Source: Molossus alvarezi
Taxonomy: Eukaryota > Chordata > Mammalia > Chiroptera > Molossidae
Assembly (NCBI GenBank): GCA_037176705.1
Contig: CM073891.1
Location: 97,399,827 to 97,463,826, forward strand
Length of the DNA stretch: 64,000 nt
Direction of reading: 5' to 3'
Below the pieces are notes generated by a model. That model was not told where the DNA came from. It was given only the letters and a program-made list of their open reading frames with translations, and searched no databases. Below are positions 23,150-34,139 of this stretch, piece by piece (position 1 is the stretch's first letter; every line of letters starts with the position of its first letter). Both the position numbers and the translations under genes were made by a program.

Positions 23150-23370
23150 CAAGACAAATAATCAAAAACTCATAGATAACAGACAACAGTATGGTGGTTA
23201 CCAGAGGGAAGGGGGATAAAGGGCAAAGAGGGTCAAATATATGGTGACAAATTTGACTTTGGATGGTGAACACACAATATAATATACAGATGATATATTA
23301 TAGAACTTGAAACCTATATAATTTCATTAACCAATGCCACTCCAATAAACTTAATTTTTAAAAAATCCAA
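23150..23370 (+). mobile_element. L1 3' end fragment
   Basis: 'GTATGGTGGTTACCAGAGGGAAGGG', 'GGATGGTGAACACACAATATAATATACAG', 'CCAATGCCACTCCAATAAACTTAATT' plus A tail: the standard 3' end of a mammalian L1MA/MB-type copy. Confidence 0.7.
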
Positions 23371-23494
23371 AGAGCATTTGACATTGAACATTAGTTCAAT
23401 AGGTCTCACTAAAGTATTCCAAAGCAATATTATATTACAATGAAATCAGCAAGTTATGTTATGTTAAAGAATTTAAATTCTGAGTGGCTGCCCA

Positions 23495-23945
23495 TTTTTT
23501 AATAGCTTTATTAAGGTATAATTTATATGCCATGAAAGTCAACCATTTGGGTGAGTTTTAGTAAATTTATACAACTGCACAACTATTACCAAGAACACTT
23601 CCATCCCCTCAATAGTTCCCTTGTACCTGTTTACAGCCAATCTCTGCTCCCACCTCTGGCCCCAGGCAACCACTGATCTAATCCATGGTTTTGCCTTTTC
23701 TAAAATTTCATATTAACAGTATCATACAATATAGAGTCCTTTGTTTCTGCCTTCTTTCATTTGCTCTAATGTTTTTGAGGTTCATCCATGTTGTCATATA
23801 TATCAGTAGATGAATTAGGACTTCATTCTTTTTCATGGATGAATAATATTCCATTGTGTGGATAACATTTTGTTTTATTCATTTACCAGTTGATGAATTT
23901 GTTGCTTCCAGTTTTTATCCATTGTGAATAATGCTGCTATGAACT
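23495..23945 (-). mobile_element. L1 3' UTR and ORF2 end, minus, first of a stack
   Basis: The reverse complement reads as L1M 3' UTR to ORF2 C-terminus. On plus, 'TTAATAGCTTTATTAAGGTATAATTTATATGCC' to 'TCCATTGTGAATAATGCTGCTATGAAC'. It is followed at once by a second start of the same pattern. Confidence 0.7.
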
Positions 23946-24592
23946 TTTTTTTTTTGAATGGTCACAATTTTTAAATAACCTTATTAAGGTGTAATTGTTT
24001 TATAATAAATCACACATATTTAAAGTGTACAATTTGACGTATGTATACACCCATGAAAGTATCATGCATAACCAAGAAAACGAATCTATACATCACCCCC
24101 AGTGTTTCATTGAGCCCCCTCCTTGGAATCCTCTTCTCCCAAGTCATCCTCATGCAACTACTGATCTGCTCTCTGTCACTATAGATTAGTTTTCCAGAAT
24201 TTCACCTAAACAGAATCAGACAGTATGGTAGTTGGCTGGGAGGAGGGTGTCTGGGTTTTTCATGCAGCATAATTATTTTGAGATTTATCCATGTTGTTGT
24301 TGTTGTTCTGTGTGTGTGTATGAATGAATAGTCCACACTCCTTTTCACTGCTCAACAGTCTCAAATAAAGCTGCTATGAACATTGTATACAATTATTTGT
24401 ATGAACATATTCTGTTATTTTTCTTTACAGCATACCTTGAAATGGAATTGCTTAAATGTATGTTGAACTTTTAAAGAAACTGCCAACCTGTTTTTCCAAC
24501 ACGGCTATATCTATTCTATTCCCACCAGCAATGTATGAGGATTCTGGTGTTTCCCCGTTCTTGCCAACAAACATATGGATTGTAGACTTTTT

Positions 24593-24839
24593 TTTTTAAT
24601 CCTCAACTGAGGACATTTTTCCATTTTTTGTTCAGATAGAGTGGGAGGGAGAGAGAGAGAGAAAGAGAGGGAGAGAAACATCGACGTGAAAGGGACACAT
24701 CGAGTGGCTGCCACCTGCACGACCCAACCAGGGCCGGAGACAAACTGCAACTGTGGTACATGCCCTTAGCGGGAACCAAACCCAGGTCCCTCCAGACTGC
24801 AGGCCAACGCTCTAACCACTGAGCCAAACAGGCCAGGGC
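24593..24839 (-). repeat. Ves SINE (minus)
   Basis: TSD TGGATTGTAGACTTTTT (24,576-24,592) against TGGATTATAGACTTTTT (24,840-24,856). Complete copy in L1. Confidence 0.92.
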
Positions 24840-25111
24840 TGGATTATAGACTTTTTAACTGTATCCATTAAAGTGAGTGTGAAGCAATATCTTATTATTG
24901 GCTTTAATTTGCATTCCCTGAATGACTAGTTATGTTGAAACTCTTTTGATGAGTTCATTTGCCATTCATTTGGTAAAATGTCTATCCAAATCTTTTGCAC
25001 ATATTTAAATGGGGTTGCTGTCTCATTTTTTCTCAATAAAAATTCTTTATCAAACATATAGTATTTTATAAATATTTTCTCTTAGTATGTAGTTTGGCAT
25101 TTCACTTTCTT

Positions 25112-25295
25112 TTTTCAATTGATTTTAGAGAGAGAGGATGGGAGAGGAGGAGAGAGAGAGAAACAGTGATGTGAGAGAGAAACATTGACCAGAGATCGAT
25201 CCTGCAACCTGGGTATGTGCCCTAACTGGAAATCAAACTGGCTACCTTTCAGTGCATGGGACAATGCTCAACCAGCCACACCAACCAGGGTGACT
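25112..25295 (-). repeat. Ves SINE, 'CATGCACC' subfamily (minus)
   Basis: 'CAATTGATTTTAGAGAGAGAGG' to 'CACACCAACCAGGGTGAC'. TSD TTTCACTTTCTT at 25,100-25,111 and 25,296-25,307. Confidence 0.88.
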
Positions 25296-25577
25296 TTTCA
25301 CTTTCTTAAGGGTGGTGGTCTTTTGAAAACCAAAACTGTGATTCTGATTAAGTCAAATTTATCATTTTTTCTTTGATTCTTCATACTTTTTACATCTTAT
25401 TACTAAATCTTTGTCTAGCCCAATGACACAAAGACTTCCCGCTATTTTTTCTTCTTCATTTTGGTTTACAGTCCATTTTAAGTTCATCTGTGTGTGTGTG
25501 CTGTAAGGTAAAAGTTGAGGTACATTTACCCCACGTGGATTTTTATTGTTGCAGTGCTGTTTAAAAAGGCAGTGCTG

Positions 25578-25814
25578 CCCTGGCTGGTTTGGCTCAGCGG
25601 TTAGAGCATCGGCCCACGGACCAGAGAGTCCCGGGTTCGGTTCCCACTAAGGGCACGTATCTTGGTTGCTCCGGCTGGGGTTGTGTGGGTGGCAACCAGT
25701 TGACGTGTCTCTCTCACATCGATGTTTCTCTCTCTCTTCCCCCCTCTCTCCCTCCACTCTATCTGAAGATAAAAATGCAAAAATGTCCCCAGGTGAGGAT
25801 AAAAAAAAAAAAAA
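25578..25814 (+). repeat. Ves SINE (plus)
   Basis: The only plus-strand Ves in this L1. TSD AAAAAGGCAGTGCTG at 25,563-25,577 and 25,815-25,829, perfect. It uses the 'CTGAAGATAAAAATGCAAAAATG' end variant. Confidence 0.93.
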
Positions 25815-26325
25815 AAAAAGGCAGTGCTGTCTCTAGGAATTACTTTAGCGCCTTTGTTGAAAAGCAACTGACCACTTAATGTATCTATTTCTGGATATTC
25901 TGTTCCACTGATCTAGATGTCTATCCATATGCAAATACCACAGTCTTTACTACTGTAGCTTCATGGTAAGTTCTGAAATCAGATAGTTTAAATAAACTTG
26001 CCCTCCAACTTTATTCTTCTTTTTAGAAGTTATTGTGACTACTCTAGATTCTCTGCATTTCCATATAAATTTTAGTATCTGCTTGCCAATTACATAGACA
26101 TTCTTCTATAAACGTCCTTTCTGAGATTACGATGACAACTTTGTTGAATCTGTAGATCAGTTTATGGAAAGCTGACACGTGAAGTCTTCCAACCTACAAA
26201 AGCAGTATATATTCCCACTTAGGTATACTTTCATTTCCCTCAGGAAAATGTATTTTTCAGTGTGGAGGACTTATTCCTAAGTATTTTGGTCTTTCTGATG
26301 CTATTGTGAATGAATATCTATTCTT

Positions 26326-26574
26326 TTTTTTTTTTGTAATCCTCACCCGAGGACATTTTTCCATGTTTTGCACAGATAGAGTGGGAGGGAGAGAGAGGAA
26401 CAGAGAGAGAGAGGAAAACATCGATGTGAAAGGGACACATCGAGTGGCTGCCACCCTCACGACCAACCAGGGCCAGGGACAAACTGTAACCGAGGTACAT
26501 GCCCGAGGAACCAAACCCGGGTCTCTCCGGACCGCAGGCGGATGCTCTAACCGCTGAGCCAAACCGGCCAGGGC
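26326..26574 (-). repeat. Ves SINE (minus)
   Basis: Perfect TSD TGAATATCTATTCTT at 26,311-26,325 and 26,575-26,589. Confidence 0.93.
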
Positions 26575-26830
26575 TGAATATCTATTCTTAACATTTCAAT
26601 GGAATCATATAATCAGACTTTTGTGATTGTCTTCTTTTACTTAGCATGTTTCCAAAGTCCATCCATGTTGTACCATGTATTAGTACTTTATTCTTTTTTA
26701 TTGCCAAAAGTATTCCATTATGTGGATATACCACATTTTATTCATCTGATAAACCTCAGTATTGTAAGTGTTGATGGTTCTTTTAGTACTTTGTTTGAAC
26801 TTAAATTACAGAATCTGTCTCTTTCATAAA
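26575..26830 (-). mobile_element. L1 3' UTR fragment, minus, third of the stack
   Basis: Plus view: 'TTTCAATGGAATCATATAATCAGAC', 'CCATCCATGTTGTACCATGTATTAGTAC', 'TATTCCATTATGTGGATATACCACATTTTATTC'. This repeats text already seen at 23,700-23,870. Confidence 0.65.
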
Positions 26831-28069
26831 GTACAGCCCGTCATGACTTCTGCATAGTTTTTAAAATTCCTATTTCTAGTTTCTGGCCCAGTTCCTTAGA
26901 CATTACCTCTGTGTCTGCCTAGGTTCGTGGTCAGCCAAAGATCTGAGCAGAGGTTGTGCCCGAACACTGCACTTGTTAGCGTTTTCCACTTGCTGGTGGA
27001 GTTGTTTGTGGGTCAAGGAGCATTCAAGTTGCACCCAAGCTTTCGAGGGGCCTCCCTGGCCTTCACCTGTGTGACTGTCTTGAGCGTCTATCCCCTGGAT
27101 GCGCAGAGCTCAGCAGTCGCCACAGAGCTTTGGAGAGCGGACCGCAGTGCTTCTAGGATTCGCCCACTTCCAGGCTCTCCCAGTACAACGTCTGCCTGCT
27201 GGGCCCAAGCAGGACTGCAAACCCGGGATAGCAGAGCTGTAGGTGTTCCCCATCCACGGTGAACTGAGTATGCCAGTTTTAGCCAGCAACGCTGTGGGGT
27301 TTTTACCCACAACCCCGGCCTCTGCTACAGAGTCCCTCATTTCTGGTAAAAACTATAAGCTGACAAACTGCAGTTCCTACCAACTGAGATGGGGGTGGGG
27401 GAACAGACGAGGCCACACACAGGAAGGCCACAAACACCCATTCTTCTCACCCAAAGCCCCAGCACATTTATCGTCTGCCTTTCCAGTGCCCAGAAATGAT
27501 CGTTTTTGTCAATTCTGTCCAGTTTTATACTTGCTTTATTGAGAAAGAAAATCATTCATCGTCTTCACATCATCCCTAATGGGAGCGATCTTCGATACAC
27601 ATTTTAAATTTCTCAACTTCCCATAACATAATCTCTTATGAAAATAAAGTATGCCTATAATTTCACTTCAAGTATCAAATACAGAAATGCTCTCGAGCCT
27701 GACATAAAATGTATCATCATAGCTTGAATATTTCCCATTAAGAGAGTGGCTACTCCACATAGTTTCCGCAAACTAACATGAGCGTGCCAAAACAGTCAGA
27801 TGTTCAGTGATGGTGAGGTTCCTAGGACACACTGATTGAGTGTTTGGGTCTCAGCCATGGCTCTTGACCGCAAAACTCTATGATGGCTCGAATACGATTG
27901 ACTCTGCGGTCTTATTAACAAAGCTTGACATACACAAAAGGCAAGTTCTTGGAAGATTCTATTAGTATTATGTATTGTAATTATTCTCAACCCAGATATT
28001 GTTACATCCATTTATCTCCAATTATTACAAAAACTGTCAAAAAATCCTTAAGCCTTACTGTTAACACTA
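26831..28069. other. Unassigned, partly repeat-like
   Basis: 26,880-27,350 ('CCAAAGATCTGAGCAGAGGTTGTG') may be part of an LTR element or L1 5' region that I cannot name. 27,550-28,069 shows nothing. Confidence 0.3.
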
Positions 28070-28074
28070 CTGCT

Positions 28075-28275
28075 TAATATTTATAGAATGCTTTATAGTT
28101 AATGATGCTTTTTCTCCTACTATCCCATTTGATCCTCATAAAAACCTCATGTGTTGGGTAGAGCAAATATTACCCTCATTTTATACCTGTTGGAACTGAA
28201 ATACAGAGAGATTAAGTGTTCCCCAGAGCTAGTAAATCAGGTCTCAGATCCAGTTATGCTGGCCATGTTTTGTCT
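28075..28275 (-). repeat. MIR SINE (minus)
   Basis: Plus view: 'TGATCCTCATAAAAACCTCATGTG', 'TATTACCCTCATTTTATACC', 'CTGAAATACAGAGAGATTAAGTG', 'AGAGCTAGTAAATCAGG': a reversed MIR core. Confidence 0.7.
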
Positions 28276-28759
28276 TGTGACCTTGGGAATGTCTCTGCCT
28301 CAACTTCTTCCAATGCTATTGGCAACTTCCTTAAAGTAAGGAAAATAACTTATCCCCAAACACTAGTTTTCTCAACACCTCCGGTTGAGGTGAACTAGTT
28401 TAACAATTGCTTCCTTAAAATTTTAACTTATCAGAATGTGAATACAGACCCTGAGCAATAAGAAATGGAGCCAAATTTCTAACAATTACAAAAGCAACTT
28501 TTAACACAATCAATGCCAACTTCTTCTTCTTCATCTCTCCATCTCTCTCTCCCCCGAACACAATTCTATGAAATCCCCCTAGGAGGGAAACACAAAGTGT
28601 CACAAATCTGGTGGGTCATTTCAGAAGATCTTAAAATCTTTCTAATAGGTGCTTTGGGAGAAAGGTGGCGATTTCTCTCATAGAAAAAATTAAAACCAAA
28701 AACTTCCTTGACCCCCTTGACTCCAAAGTTCTTCAAAAGAGAGTCTGTAGCATCACCCG
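28276..28759. other. Unique sequence, nothing recognised
   Basis: CT-rich patch at 28,527-28,553. A minus frame at 28,415-28,603 lacks a donor and is not called. Confidence 0.3.
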
Positions 28760-30019
28760 CTTCGACTCATTCCCTTCGACTCTCTCTGGAATGAATACTC
28801 GGGCTTTGTCCCTACCGCTTCACTGGAACGCTCCTGTCTACGACCTCCGACTGCTAGACCCAGTGATGGCTTCTCAACTCACATCTCACCTACCCCACCA
28901 GTAGCACGTGACAAGGCTGGTTACTCCTGCTTCCCTGAAACACTGTGTTTCCTTGGTGACTAGAATATCCCAATTCTCACTTTAGGTCTCTCCTCAGTCA
29001 CCTCTGTTGAATCCATCTTATGTCCTGACCTCCCATGGTGCCAGGTTCCTGGCTCGCCTTTTCGGTCTTCTCTGACTCCCGTGGTGGTCTCCGACCTTCC
29101 CAGGCCTTTGCATGTTAATGACTTTGACCTCTCTGTCTCACTGAACTAGACACTGCCTCCTTGACCTGTCCACTTCTGAAGAGGCATCTGAAATTTAATG
29201 TGTCCAAAATCAAGCTCCTGGTGCTGCCCCAGATTCATTCCTCCCACCACCCTCCCCAGCTCAGGAGGAGGCAACTCCGTTCTTCCGTTGTTCAGGCCAG
29301 AAGCTGAGTCAACATTGACACCACTCTCTCTCATCCCGTATGTCATTTCACAACAACATATATCTAAAATTCCATCACTTCCCGTGGTTGTGGGCTCAGA
29401 AACCACTACCTCTCAACTGGGCCACTGCAGCAGCCTTGCACTGGGTCTCGGCCTCACCCTTGCACCCCCCCCCCCCCGCCCCGAGTACTAGAATCCCAGC
29501 AGCTTCAACAGAAAAACCATCTCACTTCTCTTCTCAACCCCCACCAATTCCTTTTCATCTCACTCAAAACCAAAGTCCTTACAGTACCTTCTGCTCACAT
29601 GATGGGATCATTCATTACCTTTCTTCTCCTTCTCTACCCCCACCGTTCACTCCACTGCCACCAATCACCGAACCTCCTACCTTTCCAAGAGGACAGGCAC
29701 ACCTGCCTCAAGGGCTTGGCATTTGCTATTTCCTCTGCCTAGAACACTCTTCCTCCAAATACCTACAAGGCTCTTTCTCTCACCTTCTTCAGGTCTTCGC
29801 TCAAATATCACCTGTTCAGTGAGGCCTTCCCTGAACACCCTATTTATAATTGAACATCTTACATTTTCTGCAAAGAACCTACTGCCTTCTAATAGATTAT
29901 ATGTTTTACTTATTTACTTATTTTTAGTCTCTCCGACAGAATGCCAACTCCATAAAGGCAGGGAGTTTTGTTTATTTGCTCACTATTGTATCTTAGTGCC
30001 ACATGGTAGGTACTCAATC
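28760..30019 (+). mobile_element. Long L2 LINE relic
   Basis: It runs from L2 ORF2 text ('TGACCTCTCTGTCTCACTGAAC', 'CTTCTGAAGAGGCATCTGAAATTTAATGTGTCCAAAATCAAG') through 'TGGGCCACTGCAGCAGCC' and 'TTGGCATTTGCTATTTCC' to the true 3' end ('CTCCATAAAGGCAGGGAG', 'TAGGTACTCAATCAATAATTAATG'). A C-run is at 29,465-29,477. A 160-codon frame here is L2-derived and broken. Confidence 0.75.
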
Positions 30020-30035
30020 AATAATTAATGAATCA

Positions 30036-30274
30036 GCCCTGGCCGGTTTGGCTCAGCGGTTAGAGCGTCGGCCTGCGGTCCGGAGAGACCCGGGTTCGGT
30101 TCCCGCTAAGGGCACGTACCTCGGTTGCAGTTTGTCCCCGGCCCTGGTTGGTCGTGTGGGTGGCAGCCACTCGATGTGTCCCTTTCACATCGATGTTTCC
30201 CTCTCTCTCTCTTCCTCTCTCTCCTTCCCACTCTGTCTGTACAAAAAAAAATGGAAAAATGTCCTCGAATGAGG

Positions 30275-30307
<33 letters not shown>
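30036..30307 (+). repeat. Ves SINE with long A tail (plus)
   Basis: Perfect 16-bp TSD AATAATTAATGAATCA at 30,020-30,035 and 30,308-30,323. It is in the last bases of the L2. The A tail is about 30 nt, which points to a young copy. Confidence 0.95.
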
Positions 30308-30311
<4 letters not shown>

Positions 30312-30449
30312 ATTAATGAATCAAAGATTCATATTCTTAAAACAATACAGATTTATATTAATTGACCACACACAGACCACAAGGTTTAAGGCTACAGAAT
30401 GCTCACTAATGAAGAACTAAGAATGTTGATGGTATCTGATGATATGGAT

Positions 30450-30997
30450 CAGTTCTGTCCAATAGAAATATAATGTAAGCCTCAAGAAAATTTTTAATTT
30501 TCTAGCAGTCACATAAAAAAGTTTTTTTAACAAGTAAAGTTAGCCCAGCCAGTATGGCTCAGTGACTGAGTATCAACCTATGCACTAAGAAGTCACTGGT
30601 TCAATTCCCGGTCAGGGCACAGGCGGGCACATGCCCAGGTTGTGGGTCACATCCCCAGTCGGGGGGCTACAGGAAGTGGCCAATCAAGGTTCTTTCTCAT
30701 TGATGTTTCTATCACTCTCTCCCTCTCCCTTCCTCTCTCTCTCTAAAATCAGTAAAGAAAACACTTTAAAAAGTAAAGTTAATTTTAATGTTTTATTTAA
30801 CTCCAAATATCCAAAATATTATCACTTCAACATGTGAATCACACAAAAATTACAAATAAAATATTTTAGGTCCATTTTTACATACTAAGTCTTTGAAATA
30901 TGGTATCATATGCACAGAACATCTCAACTGGGACTAGCCACATATCAAATGTCAACAGCTACATGTGGCCAACAACTGCCATTGTTGGACAGCACAG
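30450..30997 (+). mobile_element. hAT-type MER element, split by a Ves
   Basis: It starts CAGTTCTGTCCAATAGAAATA and ends TTGTTGGACAGCACAG, giving diverged terminal inverted repeats (TGTCCAA / TTGGACA). The middle is AT-rich with 'CCAAAATATTATCACTTCAACATGTG' and 'CATCTCAACTGGGACTAGCCACAT'. It is non-coding and longer than the relics at 72 and 612. Confidence 0.65.
30543..30770 (+). repeat. Ves SINE (plus)
   Basis: TSD AAGTAAAGTTA at 30,532-30,542 and 30,771-30,781, inside the hAT-type element. 'CATGCCC' subfamily ending 'CTAAAATCAGTAAAGAAAAC'. 'GGGCACA' is duplicated at about 30,616-30,631. Confidence 0.92.
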
Positions 30998-31058
30998 ACA
31001 CAGTCAAAATTAGATAACCCCATTGTGGAAAACATCTTGTATATTAATTAATTAATTG

Positions 31059-31263
31059 GGTTTCTAAAAAATATATTCTTATTGATTTTTACAGAGAGAG
31101 AGATAGAAACATCAATGTGAGACAGAAACATTGATCATCTGCTTCCTGTACGCCACCCACTAGGGCCAGACCCCACAACCCAGGCATGTGCCCTGACCGG
31201 GAATCGAAGCAGGACCTCTCAATCCATGGGATGACTCTCAATCCACTGAGCCATACCGGCTAT
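31059..31263 (-). repeat. Ves SINE (minus)
   Basis: 'TTATTGATTTTTACAGAGAGAG' to 'CTGAGCCATACCGGC'. Likely TSD ATTAATTAATTG (31,047-31,058) against ACTAATTAATTG (31,264-31,275). Confidence 0.85.
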
Positions 31264-31656
31264 ACTAATTAATTGTTTTTAAACTTAACATTCCAAAACA
31301 AGGCCCTCGTACAACCTCATGGTTTCCTAATTAATTCCATTCTGAGAAACAATTTATATCAAGACAACAGATCAATTCTTCAGATTTCATTCAGATGTTT
31401 TGATTAGAAAGAATGAATGCCCTTCTTCCCTAGTGTTCTCAATTAAGAAACAAAGTTAAATCAGAAAGATTGTGTTCTTATTTAAGAAAAGATTCTTTTC
31501 TTACATTAGTAAGAAAAACAATCATTATTTACAAATAGAAAGAACTATTAAAATTTAATTTCCACTTAAAAAAAAACACAAAAAACAGTATTTATTTCAA
31601 GTTAACCAAGACAATTTTCTGTATAGATATAGCTGCATTTAAAAAATTCAGAACAG

Positions 31657-31910
31657 GCCCTGGCCTATTTGGCTCCGCGGTTAGAGCATCAGCCTGCGGT
31701 CGAGAGACCGGGTTCGGTTCCCACTAAGGGCGTGTACCTCGGTTGCAGTTTGTCCCCGGCCCTGGTTGGGTTGTGCGGTGGCAGCCACTCGATGTGTCCC
31801 TTTCACATCAATGTTTCTCTCTCTCTCTTCCTCTCTCTCCCTCCCACTTTATCTGAACAAAAAATGGAAAAATGTCCTGGAAAAATGTCCTCGGGTAAGG
31901 ATTAAAAAAA
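31657..31910 (+). repeat. Ves SINE (plus), second insertion at one site
   Basis: TSD AAAAAATTCAGAACAG at 31,641-31,656 and 31,911-31,926. Near its end 'GGAAAAATGTCCT' occurs twice (about 31,866-31,891), a short tandem duplication. Confidence 0.93.
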
Positions 31911-31926
31911 AAAAAATTCAGAACAG

Positions 31927-32127
31927 TACAGTTGGTGTGGCTCAGTGGTTGAGCATCGACCATTGCACCAAGAGGTCACCAGTTTGATTCCCGGTCAGGG
32001 CACATGCCCAGGATGTGGAGCATGTGAGAGGTAGCCAGTCGATGTTCTCTCTCATTGATGTTTCTCTCTCTCTCCCTCTCCCTTCCTCTCTCTCTCTAAA
32101 ATCAATAAAGAAAAAAAAATTTTTTTT
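31927..32127 (+). repeat. Ves SINE (plus), first insertion at the site
   Basis: 'CATTGCACC' subfamily. It shares AATTCAGAACA with its neighbour: copies at 31,915-31,925 and 32,128-32,138. Confidence 0.9.
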
Positions 32128-32138
32128 AATTCAGAACA

Positions 32139-32508
32139 ATTGCCTTACCAATAATTTTGCATTTCATTATATAAAAGTGAAATAAAGCATTAAATAGAAT
32201 GCTTTTAGGTTTTTCATATATGCATTTAAATCCTCACTATGTTTCTTAATAGCTAAAGTATCATGCATGGAAATGTTTTCATTAATTTTTTTAATCATTA
32301 GGGGATTAATTTTTTCTAGAATCCCATTATTTATAAACATTACTTATAAATATAAATTTACTGGAATTATAATAATTGCCACCATTATTCAACAATAAAA
32401 TTTAAAGAACCCAATTAAAATGCATAATATTTTAAACCTTTAAAGTTATAAAAATTTTACTTTTTCTTTTTAAGCAGTAAAACAAAGCACACAGCAGCAT
32501 CTACTTAC
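32139..32508. other. AT-rich unique sequence
   Basis: Intron-like, AT-rich, no recognisable feature. Confidence 0.3.
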
Positions 32509-32610
32509 TCAGCTGTTACAGTATATTGTCTCCCATAAACTGGCAGGTTTGGGCTTAGATCAGCCAGGCAGAGAAACTCCAGATGGTAAAATATCCTGAC
32601 TCTTCTGACT
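32509..32610 (-). CDS. Possible exon (minus), unrecognised protein
   Basis: 102 nt with a textbook acceptor (TATTGCTTTTCAG) and donor GTAAGT (plus 32,503-32,508). Only one frame lacks stops: one base, 33 codons, two bases. It includes FYHLEFLCLADLSPN and YGRQYTVTA. Entry phase fits the end of the segment at 36,712-36,801, and exit phase fits the segment at 22,410-22,578. No repeat covers it. No homologue is recognised. It is the best-bordered coding candidate in the window. Confidence 0.45.
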
Positions 32611-33126
32611 CTGAAAAGCAATAATAAAATGCCTGTGTGAGAAAGAAAACTGGAGTTACAACCAAGACAGAACTCTCGCAAGTAGACTGTCTAGACAGGG
32701 AATAACTTCTGTTTCTTTATTTCTCTCTCTCCCTCTTTTATTTTTAAGTGTAGTTGCAGAACAAGTTAATTCATGGCCCTGGAGATGTGGCTGACCTGAT
32801 ACAGCAATACTTGGTATTACAACTGCCCTTCTGTTTTAAGAAATGTCTTTGGGGATTCCTCTATCTCTAACCATATAATTTATCATACAAACTATGACAC
32901 TCTTGAAAGTGGAAAGTGAAATTACAAAATATTTATTAACCAATAAACTGCTATTATATTGGATTTATTATAACAACAAAAATAATATATATCCACTATA
33001 TCAAAGCAAATATTTTAAGGTCTCTTTATATTATATAAACATTTATAAGTAGATTAATTATTCTTGGTACACATTCATATACTTTACTGTTTCCTTATTT
33101 ACTGTTCTCTTTTTTGTTATTGTTGT
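32611..33126. other. AT-rich unique sequence
   Basis: Contains a short CT-rich patch (32,720-32,740). Nothing else is recognised. Confidence 0.3.
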
Positions 33127-33358
33127 TTTATCCTTACCTGAGGACATTTTTCCATTTCTGTTCAGATAGAGTGGGAGGGAGAGAGAGAGAGAGAAACATC
33201 GATGTGAAAGGGACACACTGAGTGGCTGCCTCCCGTACGACACCAACCAGGGCCAGGGATGAACCAAAACCTAGGTATGTGCCCTTGAGTGGAACTGAAC
33301 CTGTGACTCAATGGTCCACGGGCCGACGCTCTAACTGCTGAGCCAAACCAGCCAGGGC
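33127..33358 (-). repeat. Ves SINE (minus)
   Basis: 'TTTATCCTTACCTGAGGACATTTTTCC' to 'AACCAGCCAGGGC'. The TSD is not clear. Confidence 0.88.
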
Positions 33359-33404
33359 TAGAGTCTATTGTGTCACTAGTATTTTTTCTGGAAAAGAAAA
33401 AGAT

Positions 33405-33600
33405 GCCCGGTCAGTGTGGCTCAGTGGATTGAGCACTGTCTCATGGGCTGAGAGGTCCCGGTTCGATTCCCAGTCAAGGCACATGCCTGGGTTGCAGGCT
33501 CGATCCCCAGTAGGGGGTGTGCAGGAGGCAGCCGATCAATGTTGCTTTCTCATATGGATGTTTCTATCTCTCTCTCCCTTCCTCTTTCTCTAAAAAAAAT
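33405..33600 (+). repeat. Ves SINE (plus)
   Basis: 'GCCCGGTCAGTGTGGCTCAGTGG', 'GGTTCGATTCCCAGTCAAGGCACATGCC', 'TAGTAGGGGGTGTGCAGGAGG', CT tract, A-rich tail. Confidence 0.88.
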
Positions 33601-33902
33601 AAGTAAAAACTTTTTTTTTTTTTAAAGGTTGACATGGTCTTATTATTTTTAATTTTTCAAAAAGTCACAATTTTTTGCAGCTCCATTTTTTGTTAAGTAA
33701 TATGAAATCACTGATATCCTCATATGACTCTTCTGCACTGACATTCTTTTTAACAAGAAAATGCTCTTTTCACAGCTGCTGAGAAACCTGGTAAACTCAA
33801 AGTAAATTCTGCTAAAAGAAGGATATTCTCAATTCTATTTTATTTTTTCAGAGCAAAACTATAAATACTTCAGTCTAAATATTTTCACAGATACTATCTT
33901 TT

Positions 33903-34128
33903 TTTAAAAAAAAAAGTTTTTAATGACTTTAGAGAAAAAGGAAGGGATAGGGGGAGAGAGAGAAACATTGATGTAAGAGTGAAACATCAATCAATTAGTT
34001 GCCTCCCACGCCCACCTCAACTGGGGATCAAACCTGAAACCTGGGCATGTGTCCTGACCAGGAATCAAACAGGCAACCACTTGGTGCAAGGGACGACACT
34101 CAACCAATTGAGCCACAATGGCCAGGGC
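33903..34128 (-). repeat. Ves SINE (minus)
   Basis: TSD CAGATACTATCTTTT (from 33,888) against CAGATACCATCTCTT (from 34,129). Ends 'AATGGCCAGGGC'. Confidence 0.88.
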
Positions 34129-34139
34129 CAGATACCATC

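Larger units (their letters stand above)
23955..26325 (-). mobile_element. L1 ORF2 relic, minus, with three Ves inside
   Basis: It starts again at 'AAATAACCTTATTAAGGTGTAATTG' (3' UTR, plus view). It runs through ORF2 C-terminal text: 'AAAGAAACTGCCAACCTGTTTTTCC', 'ATGTCTATCCAAATCTTTTGC', 'ATGTCTATCCATATGC', 'TGAATCTGTAGATCAGTTTATGG'. All frames are broken. Ves copies at 24,593, 25,112 and 25,578 split it, and a fourth marks its edge at 26,326. Confidence 0.75.

Noticed and set aside
29340..29822. 160-codon plus ORF
   Set aside because: It lies in the L2 relic; its Pro/Ser-rich text is L2 nucleotide pattern, with no conserved L2 domain.
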